Assembly (NCBI GenBank): GCA_026260175.1
Contig: JAKCWW010000115.1
Coordinates: forward strand, 123,239 to 156,843
DNA length: 33,605 nucleotides
Source: Reticulitermes lucifugus
Taxonomy: Eukaryota; Arthropoda; Insecta; Blattodea; Rhinotermitidae
Direction: 5' to 3'
In this document: positions 1 through 10,802 of the stretch, one piece after another
Layout: the number at the start of each line of letters is the position of its first letter
How positions within the stretch are numbered: position 1 is the first letter of the stretch
The notes under the pieces: model-generated
What the model saw: the letters and a program-made list of their open reading frames with translations, nothing else
Databases searched by the model: none
What the model was told of the DNA's origin: nothing
Translations under genes and position numbers: made by a program

Positions 1-865
1 AGTGCATTTGGTTGGTGTAAAACAGTATTAATGTTAAAAAATGCACGGTGATATTAGAATAAAGTTCGTTGATGCAAAAAAAACCTGAATTATTGTTTGC
101 TTTCAAGAAGTCATTGTCGAAAAGCACCCAAAAGTCACGCCATTTCTCGTCAATACCCTTTCTATGGCGATGTCGAAACAAAGTATCGGAACCCATATGA
201 AGACCTGGATATGGAACCTTGCGCTCTGTAACCAAAAGACAAAACGCAATAAAATGGCAGAACGAAAGATACGCAGCTTAGAATAAAAAGCGATTAACAA
301 ATGGACCGATAGCAGTTCAGTAATTGAGTTCAGTTCTCCTGAAGGCCAACAAGAAAGTATAAAATGTGCTGGAGGCAATACACGCTAGAATATCCAATCG
401 ATTGGTAGCAAAGGTTTGTGTTACTGGGTAAGGTAATACCACATGCGTATGTCTCGCTGTGTGCAGTATTCTTCTTCGATGTCTTACATGGCATTAATCA
501 TTGTCTGTACAGGTGCTGGGCCCTTAGTTTCTCTTCCCTGGAAGCTGACAGCCTGCGTGTATGCCTCTCATCACAACTCACATCAATTCCCTTCACAAAA
601 TTTTATTTTTAATCAGGCTTTCCGAACTAAGTGCTTATGCTTAGATATCAAACCGGAATTTGTTACAGCAATATTATTTAGACTGTACTCAGCAGCACTG
701 CGTGGTGCAGTTGGTCATGCAGTTTGAAAACAAACGGTAAGATGCAGTCCAGTTTTTCCAAGCACGTTCCGTAAAATTAGTTCAGAATCCGTTATGTTAC
801 CTTATCGTACACGTACCTGAAAGGACACAATTTTCTTTTCATGGCTCGACAGCCCTAGTGGGTGT
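1..865. other. Nothing identified
   Basis: AT-rich DNA with short frames only. I see no gene, tRNA-like box or terminal repeat. Confidence 0.5.
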
Positions 866-1096
866 AGGCGGCCATATTTTGAGGTTTCTATCTAGATCAC
901 ACGCAATTAGACACACACAGCCGGTAGGACTCCTCTGAAATAGTGATCGGCTCGTCACAGAGGCCGCTACCTACACAACACACAACACTCACAAGAGACA
1001 GACATCCATGCAGTCAGCAGGGTTCGAACCCGAAATCCCAACAATCAAGCTGCTGCAGACTCACGCCTTAGACCGTGTGGCCACTGGGATCGGCGG
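866..1096 (-). mobile_element. SINE family A, copy 1 (tRNA-derived)
   Basis: The minus strand starts with a tRNA-like head (gatcccagtggccacacggtctaaggcgtgag) and carries a perfect B box GGTTCGAACCC at 1030-1020. A second copy with the same layout lies at 21575-21805. Confidence 0.7.
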
Positions 1097-1157
1097 ACAC
1101 GAAAAATACACAAATATAATATTACCTGTTGTTTTAGTCTTACATGAGTGTAAAATT

Positions 1158-1250
1158 TTGTCTTTCACCTTGGGGAAAGTTTGAGGGAGTTTGGGAACAA
1201 GGTGCTGAAAATATATCTAAACGAAATAGAAATGGAGGGCTTTGTTGAAA
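1158..1250 (+). pseudogene. LINE reverse-transcriptase C-terminal remnant
   Basis: The stretch reads roughly SLTLGESLREFGNKVLK with shifts. It matches the segment after the RT core of the LINE family seen elsewhere here (LRVLENRMLKVF at about 24.92 kb). Heavily decayed. Confidence 0.45.
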
Positions 1251-1574
1251 ATGGCAATAAACGTTCGACAGCGCAAAACAACGAATTTATTGATCAACTC
1301 AGTAAATTTCAATTTCAGAGAAAGACTATGAAGCATGGAGATTATTACCTAGTAGCGATTTTACAAACAAACAAATAAATGTCTTCTTCCCAGCCGGCTC
1401 AAATGCTCTACATGCAATATATTTGCTGTCACAAGAGTAATACCCCGTCACAAGCTTTAGACGCATTATACAGCTCTTGCAAAAGCAATAAGGTTAAAGT
1501 ATTTTAAATTGCTACCAAATGTCCTTACCAAACATACAAGGCGCAATTCTTACAATCTCTCCAGGTTATGAAGT

Positions 1575-1700
1575 GAAAGAAGCAATCCCTATACAGGCCT
1601 GGAAAGGCCCTTAGGACTTCATGAGTTTGAGGCTCCCATAATTTCTAGACAATCGGCACATGAAGGTGGTAAGGTTGTCAGCCCTACGCACTCTCCGGGT
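1575..1700 (-). mobile_element. SINE family B, copy 1 (body only)
   Basis: Shares acaggcctgg.aaggcccttagg and acaatcggcacatgaaggtgg with the copies at 8.9 and 20.3 kb. The tRNA head is missing. It is flanked by repeated sequence (see findings). Confidence 0.6.
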
Positions 1701-2159
1701 TATGAGGGACAGCCTAATGTCCTTACACAATTTGCAAGGCGTCATTGCTAGCAGCTAATCATTTAATTCGCCGCTCTGACCGCTAGTTGATCAGTTAACA
1801 GGGAGGGGCTGACCACTAGGAGAGCTCCAGGGACTAGTCTCGGACAACTGTCGCACGACCTTGAGTCCAAGAGGAATGCGTTCGTTTTTTCGTCACCAGC
1901 GTCTCAGCATCATAATAAGGCACGCAGTATTCCCGTCACGGAATACACCGATCGCTCTACACGGAGACTGAGCGTTCCAAGTGGCTACTGTGTAAACAAG
2001 CGTGCATTTTTCGAAAGCGTTATTTGCGAATCTGTATTTCATATCGGTCTTGATGTTCATTTACAATAGAAACAAGTAATTTCTTCTTCACTTCTCTCGT
2101 CTAAGCCACATTGTGACAAGAGTGTACAAATGCGCGACCTAGATTTGATACATATTCAT

Positions 2160-2290
2160 TTTCAGGACCAGTGGAGAGCTTTTGTAACCGCGGTAAAGAA
2201 TCTTCGAATTTCATAACAAGGACGAAACTTCTTGACTACCCCGGCCATTATCAGCTTCTCTAGAACAACTAGGCCTATGCTGCATGGCGT
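2160..2290 (+). mobile_element. LINE 3'-end fragment
   Basis: It reads QWRAFVTAVKNLRIS, then a stop, then the family 3' tail (cttcttgactac...atcagcttctc...). The same tail closes the copies at 25.5, 26.2 and 29.6 kb. Confidence 0.55.
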
Positions 2291-2322
2291 TTGTTACGGG
2301 CAGTGGATATTATCAGATTTAA

Positions 2323-2400
2323 CTTTCTCCCTTTTTTCTTTCTCCATTTCTCTTTTCTTTTTTGCCTTTCATTACTTTTCTTTCTTTATTTTTGCTTTCA
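2323..2400. repeat. Polypyrimidine tract
   Basis: Nearly pure C/T on the plus strand, directly after the LINE 3' end at 2160-2290. Possibly its degenerate tail. Confidence 0.7.
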
Positions 2401-2458
2401 TTGTTAGCTTCTCAAGACGAGAATTTAGCGAGGCATTATTATAAATTTACATAGGTTT

Positions 2459-2640
2459 TCATGTAAAGCGCCCGTTATACTTGTCAGATTTTAATAAAAC
2501 TCCAATTTTCTCGACAGATTTTGGAAAAATCCTTGCATATAAAATTTCATTAAAATCTGTCCAGTGGGAGCCAAGCTGTTCCATGAAGACAGAAGGAAGG
2601 GCAGACAGACATGACGAAGCTATTCGCAATTTTGCGAACG
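2459..2640. repeat. Dispersed repeat with the aaatttcattaaaatctg motif
   Basis: The motif aaatttcattaaaatctgtccagtgg is typical of insect transposon-derived repeats. A related string (aaatttaatcaaaatccgtcgagtag) occurs at about 16.81 kb. The 138-codon minus frame across it is not a gene. Confidence 0.4.
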
Positions 2641-3537
2641 CGACTAAAATCTGACCCAGAAGTGTATACGAATTTGGCAGGCCTGTAACTACTACATGTA
2701 GTAACAAACGCTTATTAGTATTAAATACGTCATACGTAATCCTTTGGAACCCTACAACAGTTAAGAAAACTGCGAGCACTTTTAGTAGCTGACATGTTTC
2801 TTCTTGCAAGGGTTTGATTTGTACAGCAATAAAAAAGCAGTCATTACCAATTGTATTAGGTCCACGTTTTTCCATACGTATCTAAAACAGAAACTGAAAA
2901 AAATTGATATTATTTCCGGGTGGGATGCGGAACTTTATAACTTCGGGTGGCTTGGCTTATCTTCTGAGGGAAGGAACTTGAAGCAGTTGCCTTTCTTATT
3001 TATAACGTCTGTGGGTCTTTCTCACATACGTTTACCGTGCAGGTTGGTCAGCAGGTTCTTGCTGCCAGAGTCCTGAATAAATGTGGCAGGAATTAATTTC
3101 TAAGTGTCGTACGTCGTAATGTTACCTGCACAGCAGCGAAAGCCATCTCTATAGTGCTCGGTTTTCTATGTTGTCTGATTTATTTACTTACCAGTCGCCT
3201 TCATATTTTAATTTTCCTATCCTGATTTCCGCGTTTTTTGCAATCAGTTATGAATTTAAATGTACTTATTTTTCTTATACTGTCTGCTACGTTTTAAAGG
3301 AACTGCGTCAATCTTATGTAATGAAAAACCCCAGAGGAGTCTTTAGGTCATAGTGGATCGTTTATTCATCCTTTCCACGGATTACCTTATTTTTTTTATC
3401 AGTTTGGACTTCTAAATTGTTTGAATATGCATTAAACAGAAAAGATATTTGATAAATGCAAATTATCAAGAAAACAAGTTTACTGCAAATGGAATCCTAA
3501 TCCCAACATCGTTATGTGTTATTATTTTCCTTAAGTG
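2641..3537. other. Nothing identified
   Basis: Short frames on both strands, none with recognisable motifs or paired splice sites. Confidence 0.45.
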
Positions 3538-3690
3538 TGTCTCTGTCTCTGACGGAAGAAGGAATATAGGCGTGAGAAAAAACGCCGAGGAGAATATTTG
3601 GACCAAGATGAAAGAAAACAAAGGTAAGACGGAGGGAAAATACATAATGACGAGATTAATCATTTGTAAACTTCATCTAATATTGATAAG
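3538..3690 (+). pseudogene. LINE RT C-terminal remnant
   Basis: Short in-frame blocks (SLT, RRIFGP) and the nucleotide string tacataatgacga match the post-RT region of the family. Stops and frameshifts throughout. Confidence 0.42.
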
Positions 3691-3984
3691 GGTAAATAAT
3701 TTAGAGACATGTGTACACATTTGTGGACCTCCAAATTCGTATGCACACAGTTATGGTTCGGAAAACTGTGGGGAAAAGCATGGTTTGTTTTTTATTCTTT
3801 GTTTGTAATTTATTCGACGATAGTGTCGTCAGTAATTCCGAGTACATATCGTGGAATGACAGGATAGAAGTGTACAATAAAATGGGAAGGATGCGAATGG
3901 AAGATGTCGTGGACTAGTTTAAGCCATTATCCAAGAATTTGTCAGGAAAGATTGAAAACAATCACGAAAAACCTCACTCAACAT

Positions 3985-4075
3985 AGTCGGCGTCCCGGAT
4001 GAGATTCAAACCGTGAACCACCCGACAAAATTTAGGAAGTTTACTGCTTCAGCCACGTTGCTGGTGGATAAACAG
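3985..4075 (-). mobile_element. tRNA-derived SINE head
   Basis: The minus strand contains gtggctgaagcagtaaac (A-box-like) and acggtttgaatctcatc (B box). Confidence 0.45.
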
Positions 4076-4461
4076 ATGATAGGGAAACAGATTGTGAGAT
4101 TTTGGTTTGCAGTGGATTCGATTAGAGATCTGACATATGAGCTGTTTGCCTGAACACAGTTACAAATCAGCGACTTAGCAAGAGCAAGGAATCTTTGGAT
4201 GGGGTGAGTGGTTATCAACTTTTCAGACTTTCGCCGCTCTGCTGGGTTGTTGTGCCGGTTAAGTCGGTGGTAACTAACCGACCCGCACTGTGAAACAAAC
4301 CAGAAGTGCGAACATGTCAAAATTTCGCGGATTCCCGGTATTCACGACGGTGTGTTTGAGAACTCCGTTACCTGGGATAGGTTATTTTGTCGCTGGACAA
4401 GCGGTTCCCGACTTTTCGAAGGATCGTGTTTCCTGTCTTCAAGTATCTCCTCGAATATCTA

Positions 4462-4547
4462 AATTCTTGAAGATAAAGAAACTACGATATTCCGAAACGT
4501 CGGTAACGTCTTAACCAGCAACGCAGCGTTGTATCCCAGAATAATCC
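4462..4547 (+). repeat. Diverged single copy of the hairpin-arm family
   Basis: ttccgaaacgtcggtaac...ccagcaacgcagcgttgtatcccagaa aligns with the right arm at 10.74-10.79 kb. Confidence 0.55.
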
Positions 4548-5483
4548 GATTCCTCAATATTTCATTGACTGTAATTACACCTCTGATTTCTTTAAATGGT
4601 TGTGTTTAACACTATAAGTGTATTACGTTCTGCATTTGAAAACGAATTAGTTATGCTTCTTGACAAAAGGGCCAATTACAGAGTTCTTAATAGATTAGCG
4701 GACAACAGATGGAATTATGGATTCCGGTTAACAACCATCCAAAAGATTTCTCCTTCATGTAATGGCGGACTTGCAAGCGACTAGCCCTCGGAGCCAACTC
4801 GTCTTCGCATACGGCCAACTCACGACTAAGTCCAGTGCCTCCACAAGTTGTGTGCATGCCGCAGGCAAACTCATGGATACTTTGGGAAAATAAAAATAAG
4901 AACGAAAATAAAATGCGTCGTCTATGAAAATTAAAGTCCTACAGGGCGCTAACTCTCAGATAAAATGCAGTGGTTTCTTTCAACCACTCTTATTACGAGT
5001 AAATTTCAAATAGGCCTAACGTTAATTGGATCAGAATATAAATAATTTCAGACTACTACATTGCACAACAATTATGCTCTTTATGAAATAAGAACTTCAG
5101 GCACACGAGCACTGATTTATAAATCCAAAGCTCCAAATACGCTTACATATAATATGCACATCATATGATGTATTTTAACTCCCCACATTTGTATGTTTGA
5201 AAAGGAATTCATTCCATCTTGTACAAGACTGTAAAATCTTTAACACTTAAGGGACAGACACAATTCTTGCATGTGTAAAAAATTGTATCTGTAATGTGCA
5301 CATAAACGCATTTTTTTTCAGAAGCAAAATTGAGAAACTAAGTGGTTTGGATGACTTATTTGCCCAGAGAATAAGTAACTAAATTCAATTGAATTTTTGT
5401 ATATTAACGTGCTAAATCAACAGCCAAATGGCCAGTAACAGAAACAGCACAACATACAAACACAAATAATAAATGACATATTA
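4548..5483. other. Nothing identified
   Basis: AT-rich, with scattered homopolymer runs; no supported feature. Confidence 0.45.
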
Positions 5484-5743
5484 CAGTCAGTTCTGCTATT
5501 ACGCGTGCTTCGTTAAAGCAAATTGGCTATATCGCTAGTGACGAATAAGTGAACACTGTTCGTATAAAGCGAACTTTCTCACACATATGTTAGCAATTAC
5601 GCGATTTCAGCGGCCAATGTTGAAGATGTACGGTTGCATGGGGGCCAAAATTTTCTGACCGCACTCTATTCTTATTACGCGGTTTTCTATAACGCGAGGT
5701 CTCACAATAACGCAACCATCGCCTTATAGCAGAACTGGCCGCA
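5484..5743. mobile_element. 260-bp MITE, pogo/Tigger-like, flanked by TA
   Basis: The left end is CAGTCAGTTCTGCTATTACG. The right end, on the minus strand, is GCGGCCAGTTCTGCTATAAGG. TA precedes the left end (5482-5483) and follows the right (5744-5745). The interior repeats ataacgcg-type blocks near both ends, as in Tigger non-autonomous elements. No coding sequence. Confidence 0.6.
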
Positions 5744-6128
5744 TAAAAAATAATAAAAAATTATCAATGCGTGTTGTATTGTGTTTAAAACCTATACACA
5801 AAAAAGCGACGAATCCTGCATAAAATTCACAAAATGTGCTCTCTCGCAAAAAGTAGTCCTCCACAAATTTTACTTTTATTGCAGACATTTCGCACTCAGA
5901 TGTTATAATTTATACCTTTAGACAATATTATTTAGGTCAATGAACCAAGCAGGACGATTCAGAATGGACATGGAACATGCATTCGAAAATTGGAGATACT
6001 GTTAGAATTTTGCCACTAACTCTGAAGAAAACAGAAAAATTAATAGACCTACGCGTATATGACATGATATTATTAAATACAACATTTCAAAAATTGCGTG
6101 TAAAGTTGTGCTCAGAAGAATTCATGAG

Positions 6129-6371
6129 TTAAATATCCCAACAATTGGATACGCAGCAGTGCAGGCTCTTGGAGTTGTGTGACTCTGGGTAAATCCCCTG
6201 AAACCATTCTGTTTTCCAGTGAACAGCATCGCATACGACACCTGCATGCAGTCCGTTCACCCATAAAACTTTGTACATTTCCTGGGGGTGTGGCTCGCCC
6301 GGAGGGACCGGCGTTCCGGGGACTGAAGTGGCAGCAGGAACCGTACGAGAAACGTAGTCGCCCGCGGCCAC
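6129..6371 (-). CDS. Unassigned 80-codon frame in a GC/CpG-rich patch
   Basis: The N-terminal half lies in a locally GC-rich stretch (about 6280-6375) and reads PVPPGEPHPQEMYKVLWVNG. The second half contains HWKTEWFQGIYPE and ends VSNCWDI. I recognise no family. Two other frames are also open over the same bases, which argues against a strong coding signal. It could be an exon or a repeat remnant. Confidence 0.15.
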   Translation of the reverse strand: MAAGDYVSRTVPAATSVPGTPVPPGEPHPQEMYKVLWVNGLHAGVVCDAVHWKTEWFQGIYPESHNSKSLHCCVSNCWDI

Positions 6372-6448
6372 TCGTATGCCGAGATAGCAAAACCAGGGTT
6401 AGTGTTCCGAAACTTGTTCATTTTGGTTCCATGTTTCACAGAGAATCT

Positions 6449-6690
6449 ATTCTTCTCCTCTTTATCGCCATCATTATTCCTCTTCCCCTTCTTCTGTACC
6501 ATGTATTTCTCCTTCTCCTTTACCTTCCTATTTTTTTAGTACTCCTCATCCTTCATATGCTTGTCCCTTTTATTTTTTTTTCTGCTCCTTTCAACTTCGT
6601 CCTCTTTTCCTTCTTGCCTCCTTATGCTCCCCGTACTTTCTCGACACAAGCATATCTTCCTCCCCTCTCATCTTGTTCCTATCACCCTAC
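6449..6690. repeat. Long pyrimidine-rich tract
   Basis: About 240 bp dominated by ctt/ctcc. It produces a Leu/Phe-rich false membrane-like segment in one plus frame. Confidence 0.7.
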
Positions 6691-6694
6691 TCCA

Positions 6695-6830
6695 GTGTCT
6701 GGCTATAATCTGGACAACACTGGTTCAATTCCCTACAGGCGGATGGATTTTTCATTAACGCTGTTTCCAGACAGGCACGGGGGACCACCCAGCTTCCTAA
6801 CCTATGGTTACCGGGGCCTCAGTTCCTAGG
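6695..6830 (+). mobile_element. Possible SINE fragment
   Basis: A B-box-like ggttcaattcc at about 6722 is followed by ggcggatggatttttcatt. No clear A box. It supplies the end of the 216-codon chance frame. Confidence 0.35.
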
Positions 6831-7514
6831 AATAAAATGACTAAAGCTTGAAATTACAACTCATCTCCTTTTTATTTCAAGGTTAAGAATGCATGAAGTA
6901 TGATATCCACTTACCTCTAAGTAATCACGGTATGATGCTTGAACTTTCAAATGGGCTTTTCAGTGGGCTTTCCTTCTTTCTCCTCCACTTATTACACAAA
7001 CAGAGACTTCTGTTCTTTTATTACATATTTTGCAATGCCTTCTCAACTGCAGAGTTTATGGAGCATTATGTAAGGGTAATCGATTCTTATATCATTTAAA
7101 GAACGTTTCACCTGCAGTGACTATGCCCGTTGGTCAGGTACCTTCCAAATTCAGGTCGGTGGCTTATTATCGCTCTACTAGTGTTTCCAACAGCGTCTAT
7201 TGTAATGCAGGCCTACGTGTTGGCTCCACATTATTGTCTGCAGTGAACAAGACACTGTCGGTAAGGTGATTCATAGCAATTTTACGTATTACTGTATTAT
7301 GTGCAATGCCGAGCATATTACCACTGTGCGACATTTGTCAGGACAACCGCCAGTGTGCATGGACTTTTGAAGACCTGTTTTCGACACGCTTAGGAAGTGT
7401 TTGTATAATTAAAGACGTGTTAAATAAATACACATAAGCGCAGAATCTACAAATTACAGTGAAAATCAAATAGCTATGCTAATATGCCATTCCGAATTTG
7501 AATCCAAAACACTG

Positions 7515-7690
7515 GCTGGAAGAGGCCATAGACATAGACTGCAAGATAATACTAAAATAGTGTTAAGAGGCGAGTGCTGTAGAGAGATATGACCCACTGC
7601 CAGCTGATTCAGAATAGTGTTCAGTGGTCAGTTTTTTTTTGCATGACGGTGAAACGTCGTGATCCGCAAAAACAGGAAACTACAATCATC
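7515..7690 (+). mobile_element. LINE 3'-end fragment
   Basis: The string ggccatagacatagac...agataatactaaaat corresponds to the family block reading RPRRRWEDNIKM. The expected C-terminal block (gttcagtggtcag...) follows. Decayed. Confidence 0.42.
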
Positions 7691-7850
7691 AGTACCAATC
7701 ATTCACGAATAACTTGTTTATTTACTTCGAATTATTGTTCGATGGTACAAAAGTTTTGAATTAAAGACATTAAACAATTCATAACACAAGTTGTCAACAA
7801 CCTCCTGAAAAAGGGGGAACTGTTTAGCCGTGGAACAGCAACTATTACTG

Positions 7851-8120
7851 AAACAATATAAACGACATGCATCCTTGCAAATATGTACCCTCAAGTTACA
7901 GACTGCCTCCTCGCAGTACCAAAACACAAGAAGAAATATCCCTCAAACCACAAAAACTACATATATCATTGTAATGATGCACTATCAAATAGATTTCCGC
8001 CTCGCAGCACCAGCGTACGACACCAGACATCCCTCAAACAATATAAACTACATCCATCATTATAACTATGTACTATCAATTAACAAATTCCGCCTCGCGG
8101 TAACAAAAGACAACAAATCT
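7851..8120. repeat. Tandem repeat, ~92-bp unit, about 2.9 copies
   Basis: Units start at 7851, 7945 and 8036 with aaacaatataaac or a variant, and each carries tttccgcctcgcag or similar. It explains the overlapping short frames here. Confidence 0.7.
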
Positions 8121-8324
8121 ATAATCATAATTTTCCACGATGAGCCTGCTGCTGTTGTCACGAGCAAGTCAAACTGTTGGCAATAGATGGCAGCATCTCA
8201 CCCCTTACACCAATGCTACGGCATTCAAGAGAACTAACAAGATTACAAATGATTTACTCCGTGACGTAGCACACAGACTTTACCACGGCATTCTTCACTT
8301 CGTAAACCCCACGGTTTCACGGTA

Positions 8325-8680
8325 CAATCTCTTTTATCGAATTTCACCGAAATCGGAAAATTAATGTGGAAAGTACGGAGAGAAATTCATTTACGCCCGT
8401 AGGTAAAGCATAGCTTCTCTTACGCCGATTTTCACGATACTTAGAATCACAGATATATTTTTGTGGATATCTTTTCTACCGAATTGTATTCACATTGGAA
8501 GAGAAATGTAGAAATTACGGGTAAAATTTCATTTACACCTTCGGTAAATTATACCATGCCGGATCACAAAAGACCCTGCTGCTTCACGGCATCGTATGAA
8601 TATCTCATATACCAAACTTCACCCATATCGGTGAAAAAACATGGATGCTATGCGTATAAATTCATTTACGCACTTGACTG
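8325..8680. repeat. Diverged repeated block (aaattcatttacgcc family)
   Basis: The motif pair ttcaccgaaatcgg / aaattcatttacgcc recurs with changes near 8345-8400, 8500-8560 and 8620-8675. Boundaries are uncertain. Confidence 0.35.
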
Positions 8681-8865
8681 TCATTGCGCCGCTATTCAAA
8701 AAGGCAAGCGGTTTAATCCCTGATACTGAGGACCTACTCCATGGAGTCAGTCAAAGAACGTGCAAGGCTAAAGCAGAAGTAGGTCTATAGTTTTCTCGGT
8801 ACACGTGGTGAATAGAACACACAATAAATGCAAGGGAAAACCAGCCATATTTCGTAAACGTAATT

Positions 8866-9153
8866 AATCTATCCCTGCACAGGCCTGGACAGGCCCTTAG
8901 GGCTCCAGGAGTTTGAGGTTCCCGGAATTTCTAAACAATCGGCACATGAAGGTGGCAAGATTATCAGCACTACACACCGGCCGCCTTTACCCCCAGGAGG
9001 TACCCCTGGTACTGCTAGAGACTGAGACGACCCCAGGGCCATAGTGCAGCCGGAAGGATTAATCCAATGAAAAATCCCATGACCCTATCGGGAATCGAAC
9101 CCGCGACCTTCCGGCTTGTAGCACAGTGCCTCAACCAACTGCGCCACCGCAAT
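8866..9153 (-). mobile_element. SINE family B, copy 2 (full length)
   Basis: The minus-strand head at 9153-9085 is clearly tRNA-like: A box tggcgcagttgg and B box ggttcgattccc. The body runs down to the aggcctggacaggcccttaggg block. It is the best reference copy here. Confidence 0.78.
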
Positions 9154-10636
9154 TGTGATTATATTAACAACAGTATCAATAAGTTACGATGGTAACAGTG
9201 ATGATGATAATGATGTCATAAACAGTGATATTAACGACAGTATGAAAGTTCTGACGTTACTAGTACTTGATCATATGAACATGCGTGCATGAGGCCTACA
9301 TGCTAACTCATGAGTCATGGGAAATTTCCTTTTGCTCTTGGGTTATATATTTACAACTCTGCATATTCTACATTATGTGCAGAAGACGGGGTAGCGCAGA
9401 CGGTAAATCACTAAGTGACGGACCTGAACGACCGAGGAACAGTGTTACCATTTTTATCAAACACAATTCCACTCAGTTCCTTGCTACGCATTCTTTCACC
9501 AAAAGCTATTTTTCATTCAGGCGATCAAGAAGTTCCCCGATTTTTACGTAAGCCAAGGATTTATTAAATTTTTCGTTGAAGTTCTTCATTGCTCCCTAAA
9601 CGATGCTAGCTGATATTCATACTTTCACCCAATTCTCCCTGAGATCCATTTTCACTGTTCTTCCATTCCAGTCTTTTCTCCCACATAGTTTCTTTTCTTC
9701 AGGTTTTACACGTATCAGCTCTCTTAGGAAGACATTGCTACTTGCTCTGCACCTTTGCTGTGAATTAAATACTCGCCTTATTACAAAATCAGTTTAAGTC
9801 TTTTTTGTTGAGACCGCCATTCTACACTTGACTGCGTAGATGTTAGAGCCGTATCTTACGGCGCCTTCAACGTCAGCAGAATATTCAGGTGTTCCTGGAG
9901 CAATCTCCACCCCCACCCCCTCGTCTCTCGCCACACACGATCCCAGAGCTCGTAGATTCGCCTGGAGTGTAGCAGCTGATTACATGCCCGGGCCCTGCGA
10001 AGCTTCAAGCTTTGGTAAGACAGAGAGAGGTAAAAACAAACACAGGAATAAAAAATGGAGAATGAGTTTTGACACAAAAGAGGTCGGAGATGGAAGAGAA
10101 AATTGAAGAGCGGTGACCGAAATTAATTGTTCTTTTGTGTTGCTGCTCGTGAAAATGTGACAACGCGTAAGGCCCCTAGACTGGGACGGTGGCACTGACT
10201 GCATGCCGCTTGATGTCTTGTGTCTTCTCCGTCTGCCAACAAATGTGTTACAAAAGTCGATTTGCTCGACTGGATAAGACCGGGTGTACAAAAATGCATT
10301 TTCTACTAATTAATACCTTGGACTGGGAAAGGTGCATTATAGGAAGTTTTGTGTAGAAAGGAGATTAATGTATAAATTGCATCGAGACACTAAAGACCCA
10401 CTGTGCCTACTAGAGTGCAATTAGAAGAAGGGTCGGGTCAGGCACAACAATAAAAAGTCAAAGACTTAACATTTAAGATATTTCAATACACAAGTTACAC
10501 ATCTAGATTTTAAGAATAAAGAAGCGCAAATATAAAACAGAATCTAAAGTGCCAAGTTCCGGGGTCTGAATAAATAAGCCGTGCGTATGTTTCTTAGAAA
10601 AAAAACTGAATATCCCAGCTGAACTGACTTTGTATT
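9154..10636. other. Nothing firm identified
   Basis: Contains an A-box-like gtagcgcagacggta at about 9391 without a B box, and short frames. CpG content is normal (23 in 9601-10200). Confidence 0.4.
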
Positions 10637-10802
10637 GAGATCTGCGCTCTTCTGGGATATTACGCGGCGTTGTGTGGTAATTATTTACCCACGTTTCGGG
10701 ACAACGTATCGGTCCCATCTTCACAGGTCAAGAGTTGTCCCGAAACGTCGGTAAACAATTACCACACGAGGCCGCGTAATATCCCAGAAGGGCGCAGATC
10801 TC
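10637..10802. repeat. Near-perfect inverted repeat: 69-bp arms, 28-bp spacer
   Basis: The arms are 10637-10705 and 10734-10802, with 5 mismatches in 69 by direct alignment. The arms contain gtcccgaaacgt and cgcgtaatatcccagaag. A third, diverged copy lies at 4462-4547. Confidence 0.88.

Noticed and set aside
2459..2875. 138-codon minus-strand frame
   Set aside because: Its C-terminal half lies in a dispersed repeat with the aaatttcattaaaatctg motif; the N-terminal half shows no domain.
6179..6829. Longest plus-strand frame (216 codons) with membrane-like Leu/Phe runs
   Set aside because: The hydrophobic part is just the pyrimidine-rich tract in one frame, and the end lies in a SINE-like segment. 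No domain or splice support.
9085..9153. Genuine tRNA gene
   Set aside because: A and B boxes are present, but it is the head of a repeated SINE and lacks a matching acceptor stem.
9385..9445. SINE head at gtagcgcagacggta
   Set aside because: No B box follows; could be chance.
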